13,043 nt of DNA. It comes from Desulfobacterales bacterium. Lineage in GTDB: Bacteria; Desulfobacterota; Desulfobacteria; Desulfobacterales; JAHEIW01. Of this stretch, positions 1-7,325 are shown piece by piece (the stretch's first letter is position 1; every line of letters begins with the position of its first letter). The notes below the pieces were generated by a model. The model made no database searches and had not been told where the DNA came from. It was given only the letters and a program-made list of their open reading frames with translations. The translations under genes were made by a program, and so were the position numbers. The stretch is taken from assembly GCA_030145015.1 (NCBI GenBank), contig JAQYWI010000160.1:1-13043 (forward strand), given 5' to 3'.

Positions 1-2
1 GA

Positions 3-242
3 TTCTCCAGTTCACCGGGAGTTCTGCGCGTTTTGGGAATCATCCCCATGCTGGGGGCCATCCTCAATTTCATCATTGGCATCTGGATGCTGGTGGCGAT
101 GGTCATTGCCGTCAGGCAAGCGCTTGATTATAAAAGTACTTGGCGCGCAGTCGGAGTCTGTCTTATCGGCTGGATTGTTCAGAGCGCCATTTTCGCTTTG
201 CTTTTTTGGTTGGTAGGGGGATTCGGAGCTTCACAGACATAA
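3..242 (+). CDS. Yip1-like membrane protein, C-terminal fragment (cut by window edge)
   Basis: The reading frame is open from the first bases of the window to the TAA at 240-242, so the true start lies outside; the TTG at 33 is not a convincing start. About 79 residues are visible. They form two hydrophobic segments: one from about IIPMLGAILNF to MVIAVRQAL, the second from VGVCLIGWIVQ to LLFWLVGG. A polar turn containing an RQALDYKSTWRA stretch separates them. This pattern (hydrophobic helix, small basic/polar loop with RQAL and WRA, final hydrophobic helix) resembles the C-terminal end of bacterial Yip1-domain integral membrane proteins, whose role is poorly known. The family call rests on pattern memory only; that it is an inner-membrane protein C-terminus is much safer. 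Confidence 0.55.
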   Translation, partial: FSSSPGVLRVLGIIPMLGAILNFIIGIWMLVAMVIAVRQALDYKSTWRAVGVCLIGWIVQSAIFALLFWLVGGFGASQT

Positions 243-517
243 TTCATATTCAAAACATAACTATGCAATTTATCGGAATTTTCCCCAAATGTTTTGTTCA
301 TATTAGATTCACAGACGATTTACATCATAAAGCTGGTGGCTTGAGCAGGTGTGGCATAAGGACGTTATATATCAAAAATTAAGGCCCCAAGAAGTATGTA
401 TTGGCCATTACCTAATCTACAAAATTATATGCTTTAATTGAAACATGGATTTTTTGGCCTGCACCGACTTTGATTTTAGAAGATCAATTCCGCTGAACCG
501 GAACATTCCAAACGAAC
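243..517. other. AT-rich intergenic stretch without a recognisable gene
   Basis: Nothing convincing is seen here on either strand. The stretch is AT-rich, has no good Shine-Dalgarno plus start combination, and no clear hairpin-plus-T-tract terminator follows the upstream Yip1-like gene. A short open frame runs to about 382 on the + strand but overlaps the end of the upstream gene and has no protein-like composition. Confidence 0.5.
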
Positions 518-722
518 GAAATTGTTGAGATCATGGCAAAGCGCGATTCCAGTGCTCTAGAACCGCTTTCTATATAAATGATGCTCAAAGAGGGCAAAGG
601 CTAGCCAGCTGACAGAAATGATGCTGGAAAAAGCGCCTTGACTGGAAAAGGTATTGAACAGTGAATATGAAGAAGAAGTCAAAGAAGCAGCTCGAGAAGC
701 GTTAGATAAATTAAACCGCTGA
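518..722 (+). pseudogene. Possible decayed coding relic ending in a helical, HEAT-like tail
   Basis: Two short protein-like stretches lie in different + frames. The first (518 onward) reads EIVEIMAKRDSSALEPL and then hits a TAA. The second, in the frame of 600-722, reads ASQLTEMMLEKAP, a TGA at 639-641, then LEKVLNSEYEEEVKEAAREA and a short tail ending LNR at the TGA at 720-722. The charged, Ala/Leu-spaced helical tail resembles the last helix pair of HEAT-type repeats. One frameshift and at least two stops would be needed to join the pieces, which is why it is called a relic. Chance is a real alternative in such a short stretch. Confidence 0.22.
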
Positions 723-723
723 T

Positions 724-1905
724 TCATGTTTTCACCACCCGCTTAACCTTATTGAGTCTCAAACATATTTCGTCGAGAGTTGCCTGGGACTTTGCAAAAC
801 AGAATCTCACCTGGTTTTTCCCCATTTCTTCCGTATGATAAAAGGCCGTGCCCGGTACCGTCGCAATACCGGCGAGATGAATCAACTTCAGGCTGAATGA
901 ATACGCATCGGACCCACCAAATTGATCGATCAAGCGGTCCGCTTCGGCCATGATATAGTAGGCGCCTTTGGGCGGCACGAGGTTGAATCCGGCATCCATT
1001 AACGCTTCACAGAGCCTATCTCTCGCCTGAGCATAACGGTTCCGAAGCGTTGAATAATAGGCCTCCTCCAGATTGAGAGCGCAGACTCCAGCCTTTTGAA
1101 AGGGAGTTGGCGCGCCAACGGTCAGAAAATCGTGAACTTTACGAATCCGATTGGTAATATTTGCTCGCGCCAGCGCCCATCCTACACGCCACCCTGTGAC
1201 GGAATAGGTTTTGGAAAGGGAATTGATGGTTACCGTGCGCTCTGCCATGCCTTCCAGCGAGGCAATAGAAATATGCCTTTCGTTATCATAGATGATATGT
1301 TCATAAATTTCATCCGTTATGGCGAGGCAATCCCACTGGATACAAAGTCTGGCGATCTCTTCAAGCTCAACTTTGGAAAAAACCTTGCCAGTCGGGTTAT
1401 TGGGTGTGTTGATGATGATGGCCTTCGTGTTGGGGTTGAAGGCTTCGGTCAGCTCGCTCGGATCATACGTCCAATCCGGCGGCCTCAGCGTGACGTAACG
1501 GGGTCGGGCACCTGACAGGATGGCATCCGGGCCGTAATTCTCGTAGAAGGGCTCAAAAATGATGATTTCATCTCCGGAGTTCACCAGGGCCTTGAGGGTG
1601 GCGATCATGGCTTCAGTCGCACCACAGGTTACCGTTACCTCAGTGTCTGGATCATAGTCGATTCGGTTGTACCGAAGTGCTTTGGCAGTTATGACCTCCC
1701 TGAAATCGGGTTCACCAAAGGTGATGGAATACTGATTGCGACCCGCACCAATAGCCTCAATAGCCGCTTGTTTGAGCTCCTGCGGCGGATCAAAATCCGG
1801 AAATCCTTGCGCTAAATTTATCCCGCCCTCGGCCATACACACCCGTGTCATCTCGCGAATAACGGATTCGGTAAATTTCTCGGTGATTTGAGAAAGCGGT
1901 TTCAC
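724..1905 (-). CDS. Class I/II pyridoxal-phosphate aminotransferase
   Basis: This is a 393-residue fold-type I aminotransferase that would move an amino group between an amino acid and a 2-oxo acid in the cytoplasm. All family landmarks are present: the N-terminal GGINLAQGFPDF segment (about 27-38), TCGATEAM at the cofactor phosphate site (93-100), NTPNNPTGK (166-174), the ITDEIYE pair D198/Y201, the Schiff-base lysine in SLSKTYSVTGWR (K232), and the substrate-carboxylate Arg in QVRFCFA (R367). The GQGFPDF/NNPTG pattern puts it close to aspartate, kynurenine or methionine-type transaminases; the substrate cannot be read from sequence. The start chosen is GTG at 1905, since it has an AAGGAGG four bases upstream; an in-frame TTG at 1935 has none. 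It is divergent from ablB, so a role in beta-amino acid metabolism is possible but unproven. Confidence 0.9.
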   Translation of the reverse strand: MKPLSQITEKFTESVIREMTRVCMAEGGINLAQGFPDFDPPQELKQAAIEAIGAGRNQYSITFGEPDFREVITAKALRYNRIDYDPDTEVTVTCGATEAMIATLKALVNSGDEIIIFEPFYENYGPDAILSGARPRYVTLRPPDWTYDPSELTEAFNPNTKAIIINTPNNPTGKVFSKVELEEIARLCIQWDCLAITDEIYEHIIYDNERHISIASLEGMAERTVTINSLSKTYSVTGWRVGWALARANITNRIRKVHDFLTVGAPTPFQKAGVCALNLEEAYYSTLRNRYAQARDRLCEALMDAGFNLVPPKGAYYIMAEADRLIDQFGGSDAYSFSLKLIHLAGIATVPGTAFYHTEEMGKNQVRFCFAKSQATLDEICLRLNKVKRVVKT

Positions 1906-1909
1906 ATGG

Positions 1910-1916
1910 CCTCCTT
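1910..1916 (-). promoter_or_regulatory. Shine-Dalgarno that fixes the aminotransferase start
   Basis: AAGGAGG on the - strand ends four bases before the GTG at 1905. This favours a GTG start and a 393-residue protein over an extension beginning with TTG at 1935. Confidence 0.75.
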
Positions 1917-2088
1917 TTCGCGTATTTTCCGACAAGCAACGAATTCAATGTTATCAAGAGATAGTGTTTTTTCTTTTCTTTTGCAAGCGGATGAGGGAAA
2001 ATTTCTTATCGGCAATTTCTTTGTCAATCGCGGATGCATCGAAATTCAAAGTTTCCCTTGGATTAAAATTGGAAAAAGATAATCGAAA

Positions 2089-2922
2089 ATGCCCGATGTC
2101 ATCGAAAAACTAAACCATTCGATCGTCCAGCATGGTTCATATAACAGGCGTATCTATCTGATGAAACTCCATGAGAGGGATATGCCATCTATTGTGCCTG
2201 TTTTAGAGCACCTTGCCCGCGAAAAGGGCTATGAGAAGATTTTGGTTAAGACGCCAACACGCAACAGAGATGGGTTTACAAAAGAAGGATACGATCAGGA
2301 GGCGATTATCCCCCATTATTTTAAAGATGGAGAGGATGCGGTTTTCATGGCTAAATATTTCTCTCCGATCCGGAGACGGGTCAAAGATCGTCAGCGCATA
2401 ATTGCGGTTCTTTCGCTGGCACAGAGAAACCAACAGACCCGATCGCACAAAACGAATGGCCGCTTTTGGGGAATACAGATCTGCCAACCGGACGATGCGG
2501 CTGAGATGAGCCGATTGTACAAAGCGGTTTTTAAAACATACCCGTTTCCGGTCTTTGATCTGCATTATTTAATTGAATCGATAAATAGTCATGTAACCTA
2601 TTTTTTTATTCGTAAGGACAATCGAATTGTGGCTTTGGCTGCCTCGGAAAAAGACCCTGACAACCTGGCTGTAGAGATGACAGACTTTGCAACCCTTTCC
2701 GGGCACCGCAGACAGGGGATGGCCGACTGTCTGCTGAAAGCAATGGAAAGTGAGATGATTCAACAAGGCCTGCAAACAGCTTACAGTATTGCCAGGTCAC
2801 TTTCACCGGCCATGAATATTACATTCGTCAAGAACGGCTATCGGTATGGCGGTACGTTGGGCAACAATACCAATATTGCCGGACGGATCGAAAGCATGAA
2901 CATCTGGTACAAACATCTGTAG
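2089..2922 (+). CDS. ablB: Beta-lysine N6-acetyltransferase family protein (GNAT)
   Basis: The 277-residue protein matches the AblB family, which acetylates the epsilon-amino group of beta-lysine with acetyl-CoA to make the osmolyte N-epsilon-acetyl-beta-lysine in methanogens and some bacteria. Seen here: the family-type N-terminus with IEKLNHSIVQHGSYNRRIYLMKL (split, residues 5-27), an N-terminal domain of about 125 residues, then a GNAT domain from about 126 to 277. Acetyl-CoA binding motif A is GHRRQGMADCLL (205-216), where RRQG is the pyrophosphate-binding turn; FVKNGYRYGGTL (246-257) is the late GNAT motif. Length is normal for the family. The ATG at 2089 agrees with the family N-terminus although its Shine-Dalgarno is weak. 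The gene is followed after 192 bases by the KamA-family gene, the classic ablA/ablB pairing in reversed order. Because that partner lacks lysine-binding residues, the acetylated beta-amino acid may not be beta-lysine. Confidence 0.88.
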   Translation: MPDVIEKLNHSIVQHGSYNRRIYLMKLHERDMPSIVPVLEHLAREKGYEKILVKTPTRNRDGFTKEGYDQEAIIPHYFKDGEDAVFMAKYFSPIRRRVKDRQRIIAVLSLAQRNQQTRSHKTNGRFWGIQICQPDDAAEMSRLYKAVFKTYPFPVFDLHYLIESINSHVTYFFIRKDNRIVALAASEKDPDNLAVEMTDFATLSGHRRQGMADCLLKAMESEMIQQGLQTAYSIARSLSPAMNITFVKNGYRYGGTLGNNTNIAGRIESMNIWYKHL

Positions 2923-2926
2923 GGCA

Positions 2927-2989
2927 TCAAATGCAGCTTTAAACTTCATTTTCAATCAAAAAATATTTTACTTTGTAGTATGCATTTGA
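2927..2989. repeat. 9-bp inverted repeat upstream of the KamA-family gene
   Basis: TCAAATGCA at 2927-2935 and its exact complement TGCATTTGA at 2981-2989 are separated by 45 AT-rich bases. The right arm overlaps the -35 hexamer (2986-2991). It could be a paired operator site, or a weak stem in an ablB read-through transcript; no T-tract follows, so it is not a standard terminator. Confidence 0.4.
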
Positions 2990-3013
2990 CAATCAATTCG
3001 GCCATGGTATATT
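2986..3013 (+). promoter_or_regulatory. Sigma70-like promoter of the KamA-family gene
   Basis: A perfect TTGACA (2986-2991) is followed by a 16-base spacer and TATATT (3008-3013), one mismatch from TATAAT. Transcription would start near 3020, giving a leader of about 95 bases before the ATG at 3115. An upstream in-frame ATG at 2980 would lie before this promoter and has no Shine-Dalgarno. The gene can therefore be expressed independently of ablB. Confidence 0.6.
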
Positions 3014-3018
3014 GGCCG
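2999..3018. promoter_or_regulatory. Palindromic operator candidate over the -10 element
   Basis: CGGCCA (2999-3004) and TGGCCG (3013-3018) form a perfect 6-bp inverted repeat around an 8-base centre that contains most of the -10 element (3008-3013). A dyad placed here would suit a dimeric repressor blocking RNA polymerase. No regulator gene is in the window, so which protein would bind is unknown. Confidence 0.45.
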
Positions 3019-3103
3019 CTAAAGGAGTTACAATCGGTAACGCTTCCCAGCGCTGCCATTCGTAAAAAAAGTTTAAAGCCGAAATTGTTTCCTAAATCGG
3101 CAA

Positions 3104-3109
3104 AGGTGA
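3104..3109 (+). promoter_or_regulatory. Shine-Dalgarno that fixes the KamA-family start
   Basis: AGGTGA lies five bases before the ATG at 3115. Together with the promoter at 2986-3013 it supports starting the protein at MSLEDTVYQV and not at the upstream ATG at 2980. Confidence 0.65.
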
Positions 3110-3114
3110 ATAAA

Positions 3115-5583
3115 ATGAGTCTTGAAGATACGGTCTATCAAGTGGAATTTGTCAACTCCGAGGAACAGACAGATGTCGCCCTTTCCTGGCTCGCTTCTGA
3201 TGCAGCTGATTTCCTCGAACATTTTGGAGAGGAATACCTTTTAGGAAGGGTCTTCCACGAGATCATCGGTGAAGGTGACGGCCAAACCAAACTTCACAGG
3301 TTGTTAAGTGCCGTCGGGTACGCAGATAACCCGCAGGGCTTTTTCTTAGAGATGACCGAAAAACTGAACAAGGCAAACAGCGCAAACGGTAATCCGATCG
3401 AAATTGGCGGCATTTACCTGCCCAACCTTTTCGTGTTGTCGATCCTGGAAAAAATGATACCGGGTAACCGCTTCATATCAATTCGAGACGTGAGCCAATT
3501 TGAAAAATTGGCCAATATTGCGGTTGGCGAATCAGAGCGGGATGCGCTGCAGGAGGTCATTGAGACCTACCCGGTCAGACTCTCCATGCATACCCTCCGC
3601 CAGATGCGGGTTTCAAAAAACGTTGCCTACCAGTACGCGCCGTTTGTCGAGGAACTGGATCCGGTCGGACAGGTCAACACCTGGGTCGGTCAATTCCATC
3701 AGGGGCTTTTAGAGCAGATGTACCGCAACCGGGTCATCTTTTTACTGAACATGAGCTGCCCGGTCTACTGTCGCTTCTGTTTCAGAAAACATAAAGATTC
3801 CAGAAACCAGGCTAATCCAACGGAGGAAGATCTTCGCCAGGCGGTCGATTACGTAGGACATTCTCCCAATATCAAGGAAATTGTGATCACGGGGGGGGAT
3901 CCCTTTTTAAACAAGAAAAACATGATAACGGCCATTGACGGTTTGAAAGAGATCCCGCACGTTCAGACCCTTAGGCTGGCAACACGCTCCATTTCTTACT
4001 ACCCGCATCTCTTCTACAAAGACAATTCCTTCTGGCTGAACTTTATTAAGATGAAGAACCTTGAACTGCAGCAGCTGGGAAAACGCTTGGAGGTTGCCAC
4101 CCACTTCATCCATCCCGATGAGGTCTCCCTGGACAGCCTGGATATCATTTCGACGCTTGTCAAAAACGGCATCAGCGTTTATGTCCAGACGCCGTTTCTG
4201 AACAACTGCAATGATGAAGGACCCGAACTAACAAGGCTCTTCAGTCTCTTAAGGGGCGCGGGGGCTGAGCTTCACTACATCTATATCCCCTGCAGTCCGA
4301 TACAAGGTAACAGCGTTTATTGGTCGCCGATCTCAAAGGGTTTGGCGGCGGCCCTTTACCTGCGGGCCCACCTGTCGGATCGAATCATGCCCAGAATCTG
4401 TACGGCCACACCCATCGGGAAAATAGACTGGCACTCGAGCGGCTGGGCCGTTGAAAAGGATAAACAGGATGATCATTTTTTCTGGGTCAGAACGCCCTAT
4501 ACCCCGGACTATTTTAAGGACTTCGCCCAGAAGGTCGAGGCGTTGGATGTCGTGCGGGTCAACCCAGAGGGCACACTGGATGCCCGCTTTATGGCACAAA
4601 TCGGGGATGATTCGATATTCATTGGTTCCCGCAAAGCAGTGCCCACAAAAGCAGATGAGACCGATCAGCAAGCCCTGGAAAGGATGCAGGCGCGGACGAT
4701 AAAAGATCAGAGAATTGGATGCTCGATCGTCTCGACTGCATCTGCAACCCTCTTCAGAGCCCACGAAACTCGAGTAGAAATCGATGCGACGGCCAACGAT
4801 AAAGATCTGGATTATATTCGTCAAGACAACCGAATCACCGATGTCCTCATTTCATCTGAGCGAGATGCCATTGATAACCTTTATCGAATCGGAAAGCTGA
4901 TCAACCATCTTCGGGAAATCCATCATGTCAACGCCGTCCGGTTGCGGAGTCTCAAGTTCAACTATGAACCCGCGGTTTATACCCGGGCTGTCATTGACCG
5001 GCTGGGCGAGCTCAACCGATTGGCGGTGGTCAATCCCTTGAGACTGGAGATCGAGACGCAATTTCTGCATTCCAGTGAAATCGAGCAGATCCATGATGAC
5101 CTGATAAAGGCTTTACGCAATAAAGGCATTACCGTTTACAATAACACGCCCCTTTTGGCAAACATCAATGACAATGCGGAAGAAATACATCGTCTGGCGC
5201 ACAGTTGTCGAAAGATTGGCCTCGAATTCCACCATCTATATGTGGCCGGTCTGCCCCTGCAAAAAGATTGGAGTCAAAAACATCCCGTCGACATTTCTAC
5301 TGTCATCGACATTGCAACCCGTGTCCGCAAGGACGGCAGCGGCCGGGAGATACCGCGCTATATCATCCTTACGGAACTGGGCGAAGTCGATTTCGGTCTC
5401 ACATCGAGGCTGTCCGAAGAAAACGGGGGGATGGCGCTTAAACTGTTGCCATATACGCTGGATTATTTTAAAGGCATGGACCCGACTTACGACTGGCCGT
5501 CGCATGTCAGAATTGATACAGACGGTAAACCGATCATACCGGTTGCCGGCCTGGTGAACGCCAGCGGTTTTTTAATGACCTGA
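3115..5583 (+). CDS. KamA-family radical SAM protein with fused second, cysteine-less KamA-like half
   Basis: The 822-residue protein is about twice the usual length of lysine 2,3-aminomutases (roughly 410-470). First half: an N-terminal region (1-200), then a radical SAM core with the cluster motif C215-x3-C219-x2-C222 in SCPVYCRFCFRKH, the GGDP SAM-binding turn (260-263), and KamA-like barrel strands up to PYTPDYF (461-467). R224 matches the carboxylate-binding Arg134 of clostridial lysine 2,3-aminomutase. The PGGGGK loop is replaced by TPIGK (K436), and the two lysine-holding Asp (293, 330 there) map to the C393/S394 area and C429. Second half (about 533-790): it repeats the same barrel, e.g. 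RLEVATHFIH with RLEIETQFLH and PYTPDYFKDF with PYTLDYFKGM. It lacks all three cysteines, GGDP is SERD, and GK is GE (E757). By family it should generate a 5'-deoxyadenosyl radical; substrate and PLP dependence are uncertain. It follows ablB but has its own promoter. Confidence 0.85.
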   Translation: MSLEDTVYQVEFVNSEEQTDVALSWLASDAADFLEHFGEEYLLGRVFHEIIGEGDGQTKLHRLLSAVGYADNPQGFFLEMTEKLNKANSANGNPIEIGGIYLPNLFVLSILEKMIPGNRFISIRDVSQFEKLANIAVGESERDALQEVIETYPVRLSMHTLRQMRVSKNVAYQYAPFVEELDPVGQVNTWVGQFHQGLLEQMYRNRVIFLLNMSCPVYCRFCFRKHKDSRNQANPTEEDLRQAVDYVGHSPNIKEIVITGGDPFLNKKNMITAIDGLKEIPHVQTLRLATRSISYYPHLFYKDNSFWLNFIKMKNLELQQLGKRLEVATHFIHPDEVSLDSLDIISTLVKNGISVYVQTPFLNNCNDEGPELTRLFSLLRGAGAELHYIYIPCSPIQGNSVYWSPISKGLAAALYLRAHLSDRIMPRICTATPIGKIDWHSSGWAVEKDKQDDHFFWVRTPYTPDYFKDFAQKVEALDVVRVNPEGTLDARFMAQIGDDSIFIGSRKAVPTKADETDQQALERMQARTIKDQRIGCSIVSTASATLFRAHETRVEIDATANDKDLDYIRQDNRITDVLISSERDAIDNLYRIGKLINHLREIHHVNAVRLRSLKFNYEPAVYTRAVIDRLGELNRLAVVNPLRLEIETQFLHSSEIEQIHDDLIKALRNKGITVYNNTPLLANINDNAEEIHRLAHSCRKIGLEFHHLYVAGLPLQKDWSQKHPVDISTVIDIATRVRKDGSGREIPRYIILTELGEVDFGLTSRLSEENGGMALKLLPYTLDYFKGMDPTYDWPSHVRIDTDGKPIIPVAGLVNASGFLMT

Positions 5584-5592
5584 AAGTCCGCA

Positions 5593-5633
5593 GCAAAATC
5601 AAGACGCGTACCGGATTACGACTTGGATTTTGC
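5593..5633. terminator. Inverted repeat between convergent genes, possible bidirectional terminator
   Basis: GCAAAATCAAG (5593-5603) pairs with CTTGGATTTTGC (5622-5633) with one bulged base. Inside the loop, CGTA (5607-5610) pairs with TACG (5617-5620). It begins 9 bases after the KamA-family stop and 52 bases beyond the amidohydrolase stop, a natural place for a shared terminator. Neither side has a proper T-tract, so intrinsic termination may be weak. Confidence 0.4.
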
Positions 5634-5684
5634 ACGAGTTGGAGGCTTTCATATTCTCATTAATTTTCATGCAAGATTCAGGTA

Positions 5685-7325
5685 TTAATCAGATCGATAA
5701 ACAATCCGGCCGTCAAAAATCGTCATTTCCACCCGGGCGTCGGCTATCTCCATCGGGTCCACCTGAAAAATATCCCTGTCTAAAACGATCATGTCGGCCC
5801 TTTTTCCGGGCATCAATGTGCCCATCTCCCGGGATTGTCCGTAAAATGCGGCGGGCACCGTCGTGTAACCCCTAACGGCATCTTCCACACTGATTCGCTG
5901 TTCGGGATACCACCCCCCCGCCGGGGTGCCATCGCGCTTTTGGCGGGTAACGGCGGCATGAATTCCCACCAGCGGGCTCGGATCACAGACCGGCGCATCG
6001 GAACTGAGAATCACCGGAATGCCCGCATCGATCATTTCTTTATAGGCATAGGTCCAACGGCCACGGGGCCCGACCGATTCTTCAATCATATTGATGTCCA
6101 GAATCATGTTGTGAGGCTGGACACAGGCCGCTACCTTGAGTTTGGCCAGTCGTTGGATGTCTTCGGATCGAATCATCTGGGTATGCTCGATGCGATGGGG
6201 CAGCACCGGCGGCACGAAAGATCGCTCCTGTGACTCGCTGCGCAATTTAGGGAGTCCCTCCAGGGTGGTAATGACCTCGCGATTGGCCCGATCCCCGATG
6301 GCATGGACCATCACGGCCAGCCCTGCCTTTTCCGCCGCTGCAATTTGTTGGCCCAGCTCAGCCATGGAGCCCAGTGGCATGCCGTATTCGGCATCCAGAT
6401 AGGGCTCCAGCATCCAGGCGGTACGTGCGCCCATCCCGCCGTCTGCAAAGTATTTGAGGTGGCCAATGCGAAGGCGTTCATCACCGAGCCCGGTTCGCAG
6501 TCCGAGGGCGATGGCCTCCTCTATACGCTCACCGGCAAGACTCACCCAACACCGCAAATCAAGCTTCCCTTTTTCGTTTAAAATTTGCCAGGCCTTTAAA
6601 GCCGGTGCACCCTCCAAACCGCCCATGAGGCGTACATCGTGAAGGCCGGTCAGGCCTAAAGTGTGCAAGTGTGTAATGCCGTCTCGCATCGCAGCCACAA
6701 TTTCATCAGCTTTTGGCGCCGGGATAACCGCTTTGACCAGGTTGGGTGCCAGTTCCCGCAGAATACCGGTAGGACGCCCGGATGAATCCTTTTCAATAAC
6801 ACCGTCGGGTGGGTCGGGGGTTGTTTCATCGATTCCGGCCAGCTCCAGGGCTCGTGAGTTAACCGAGACCAGATGCAGATCACAGCGCCAGAGGGCGACC
6901 GGATGGGCCGGGGCCATAGCATCGAGATGATCCCGGCGCGGCATGATATGTTCGGGCCAATCGGACTCATTCCAGCCCTGGCCTAAAATCCAATTCTCCC
7001 GCGGCAACTTTCTGGTGGCCTGCGCAACCTGATTTAGTAATTCATCTAAAGATTTGACACGCGCCAAATCGAGTTGCTGTCGTCCCATAGCCCAATCATA
7101 GAAATGAAAATGAGAATCCATCATACCCGGAATTCCCAAACGACCATTGAGGTTGACACGCTCTGTTTTTGAGCTCGCCAGAGCGCTAATCTCGTCATTT
7201 TCACCGACAGCCATAATCCGGCCAGCCTTGACGGCAATCGCCTGGGTTTGAGGTCTTTGAATATCCAGTGTGCGGATGTTGCCATTCAATAAAATGAGAT
7301 CTGGCACAGACGGGTCCTGGGTCAT
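5685..7325 (-). CDS. YtcJ-like metal-dependent amidohydrolase
   Basis: The 546-residue protein is a full-length member of the amidohydrolase superfamily subgroup often called amidohydrolase 3 or YtcJ-like; these hydrolyse amide or related C-N bonds, mostly on unknown substrates. Metal-site landmarks are all present: HFH in DSHFHFYDW (H72, H74) at the first strand, GHLKYFADGG with K291 as the likely bridging residue, VHAIGDRA (H341), HRIEHTQM (H377, H381), and SSDAPV with the catalytic D443. The N-terminus (LILLNGNIRTLD) and C-terminus (GTLMPGKRADMIVLDRD) form the small beta-sandwich domain typical of the family. No signal peptide is seen, so it is cytoplasmic. Its ATG overlaps the stop of the racemase gene by ATGA (7322-7325), implying translational coupling and a shared pathway. 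It is the last gene of the leftward set. The natural substrate is not readable; an N-acyl or lactam form of the imported compound is only a guess. Confidence 0.88.
   Translation of the reverse strand: MTQDPSVPDLILLNGNIRTLDIQRPQTQAIAVKAGRIMAVGENDEISALASSKTERVNLNGRLGIPGMMDSHFHFYDWAMGRQQLDLARVKSLDELLNQVAQATRKLPRENWILGQGWNESDWPEHIMPRRDHLDAMAPAHPVALWRCDLHLVSVNSRALELAGIDETTPDPPDGVIEKDSSGRPTGILRELAPNLVKAVIPAPKADEIVAAMRDGITHLHTLGLTGLHDVRLMGGLEGAPALKAWQILNEKGKLDLRCWVSLAGERIEEAIALGLRTGLGDERLRIGHLKYFADGGMGARTAWMLEPYLDAEYGMPLGSMAELGQQIAAAEKAGLAVMVHAIGDRANREVITTLEGLPKLRSESQERSFVPPVLPHRIEHTQMIRSEDIQRLAKLKVAACVQPHNMILDINMIEESVGPRGRWTYAYKEMIDAGIPVILSSDAPVCDPSPLVGIHAAVTRQKRDGTPAGGWYPEQRISVEDAVRGYTTVPAAFYGQSREMGTLMPGKRADMIVLDRDIFQVDPMEIADARVEMTIFDGRIVYRSD

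Noticed and set aside
1906..1935. TTG at 1935 as aminotransferase start, adding ten residues
   Set aside because: There is no ribosome site before it, and the extension encodes the Shine-Dalgarno of the GTG at 1905.
2980..3114. A 45-codon N-terminal extension of the KamA-family protein starting at ATG 2980
   Set aside because: It has no Shine-Dalgarno, its composition is not protein-like, and it contains a strong promoter and operator dyad; ATG 3115 has AGGTGA at the right distance.
5593..5633. A strong intrinsic terminator between the convergent genes
   Set aside because: The hairpin is real, but there is no T-tract on either side, so it is kept only as a possible terminator.
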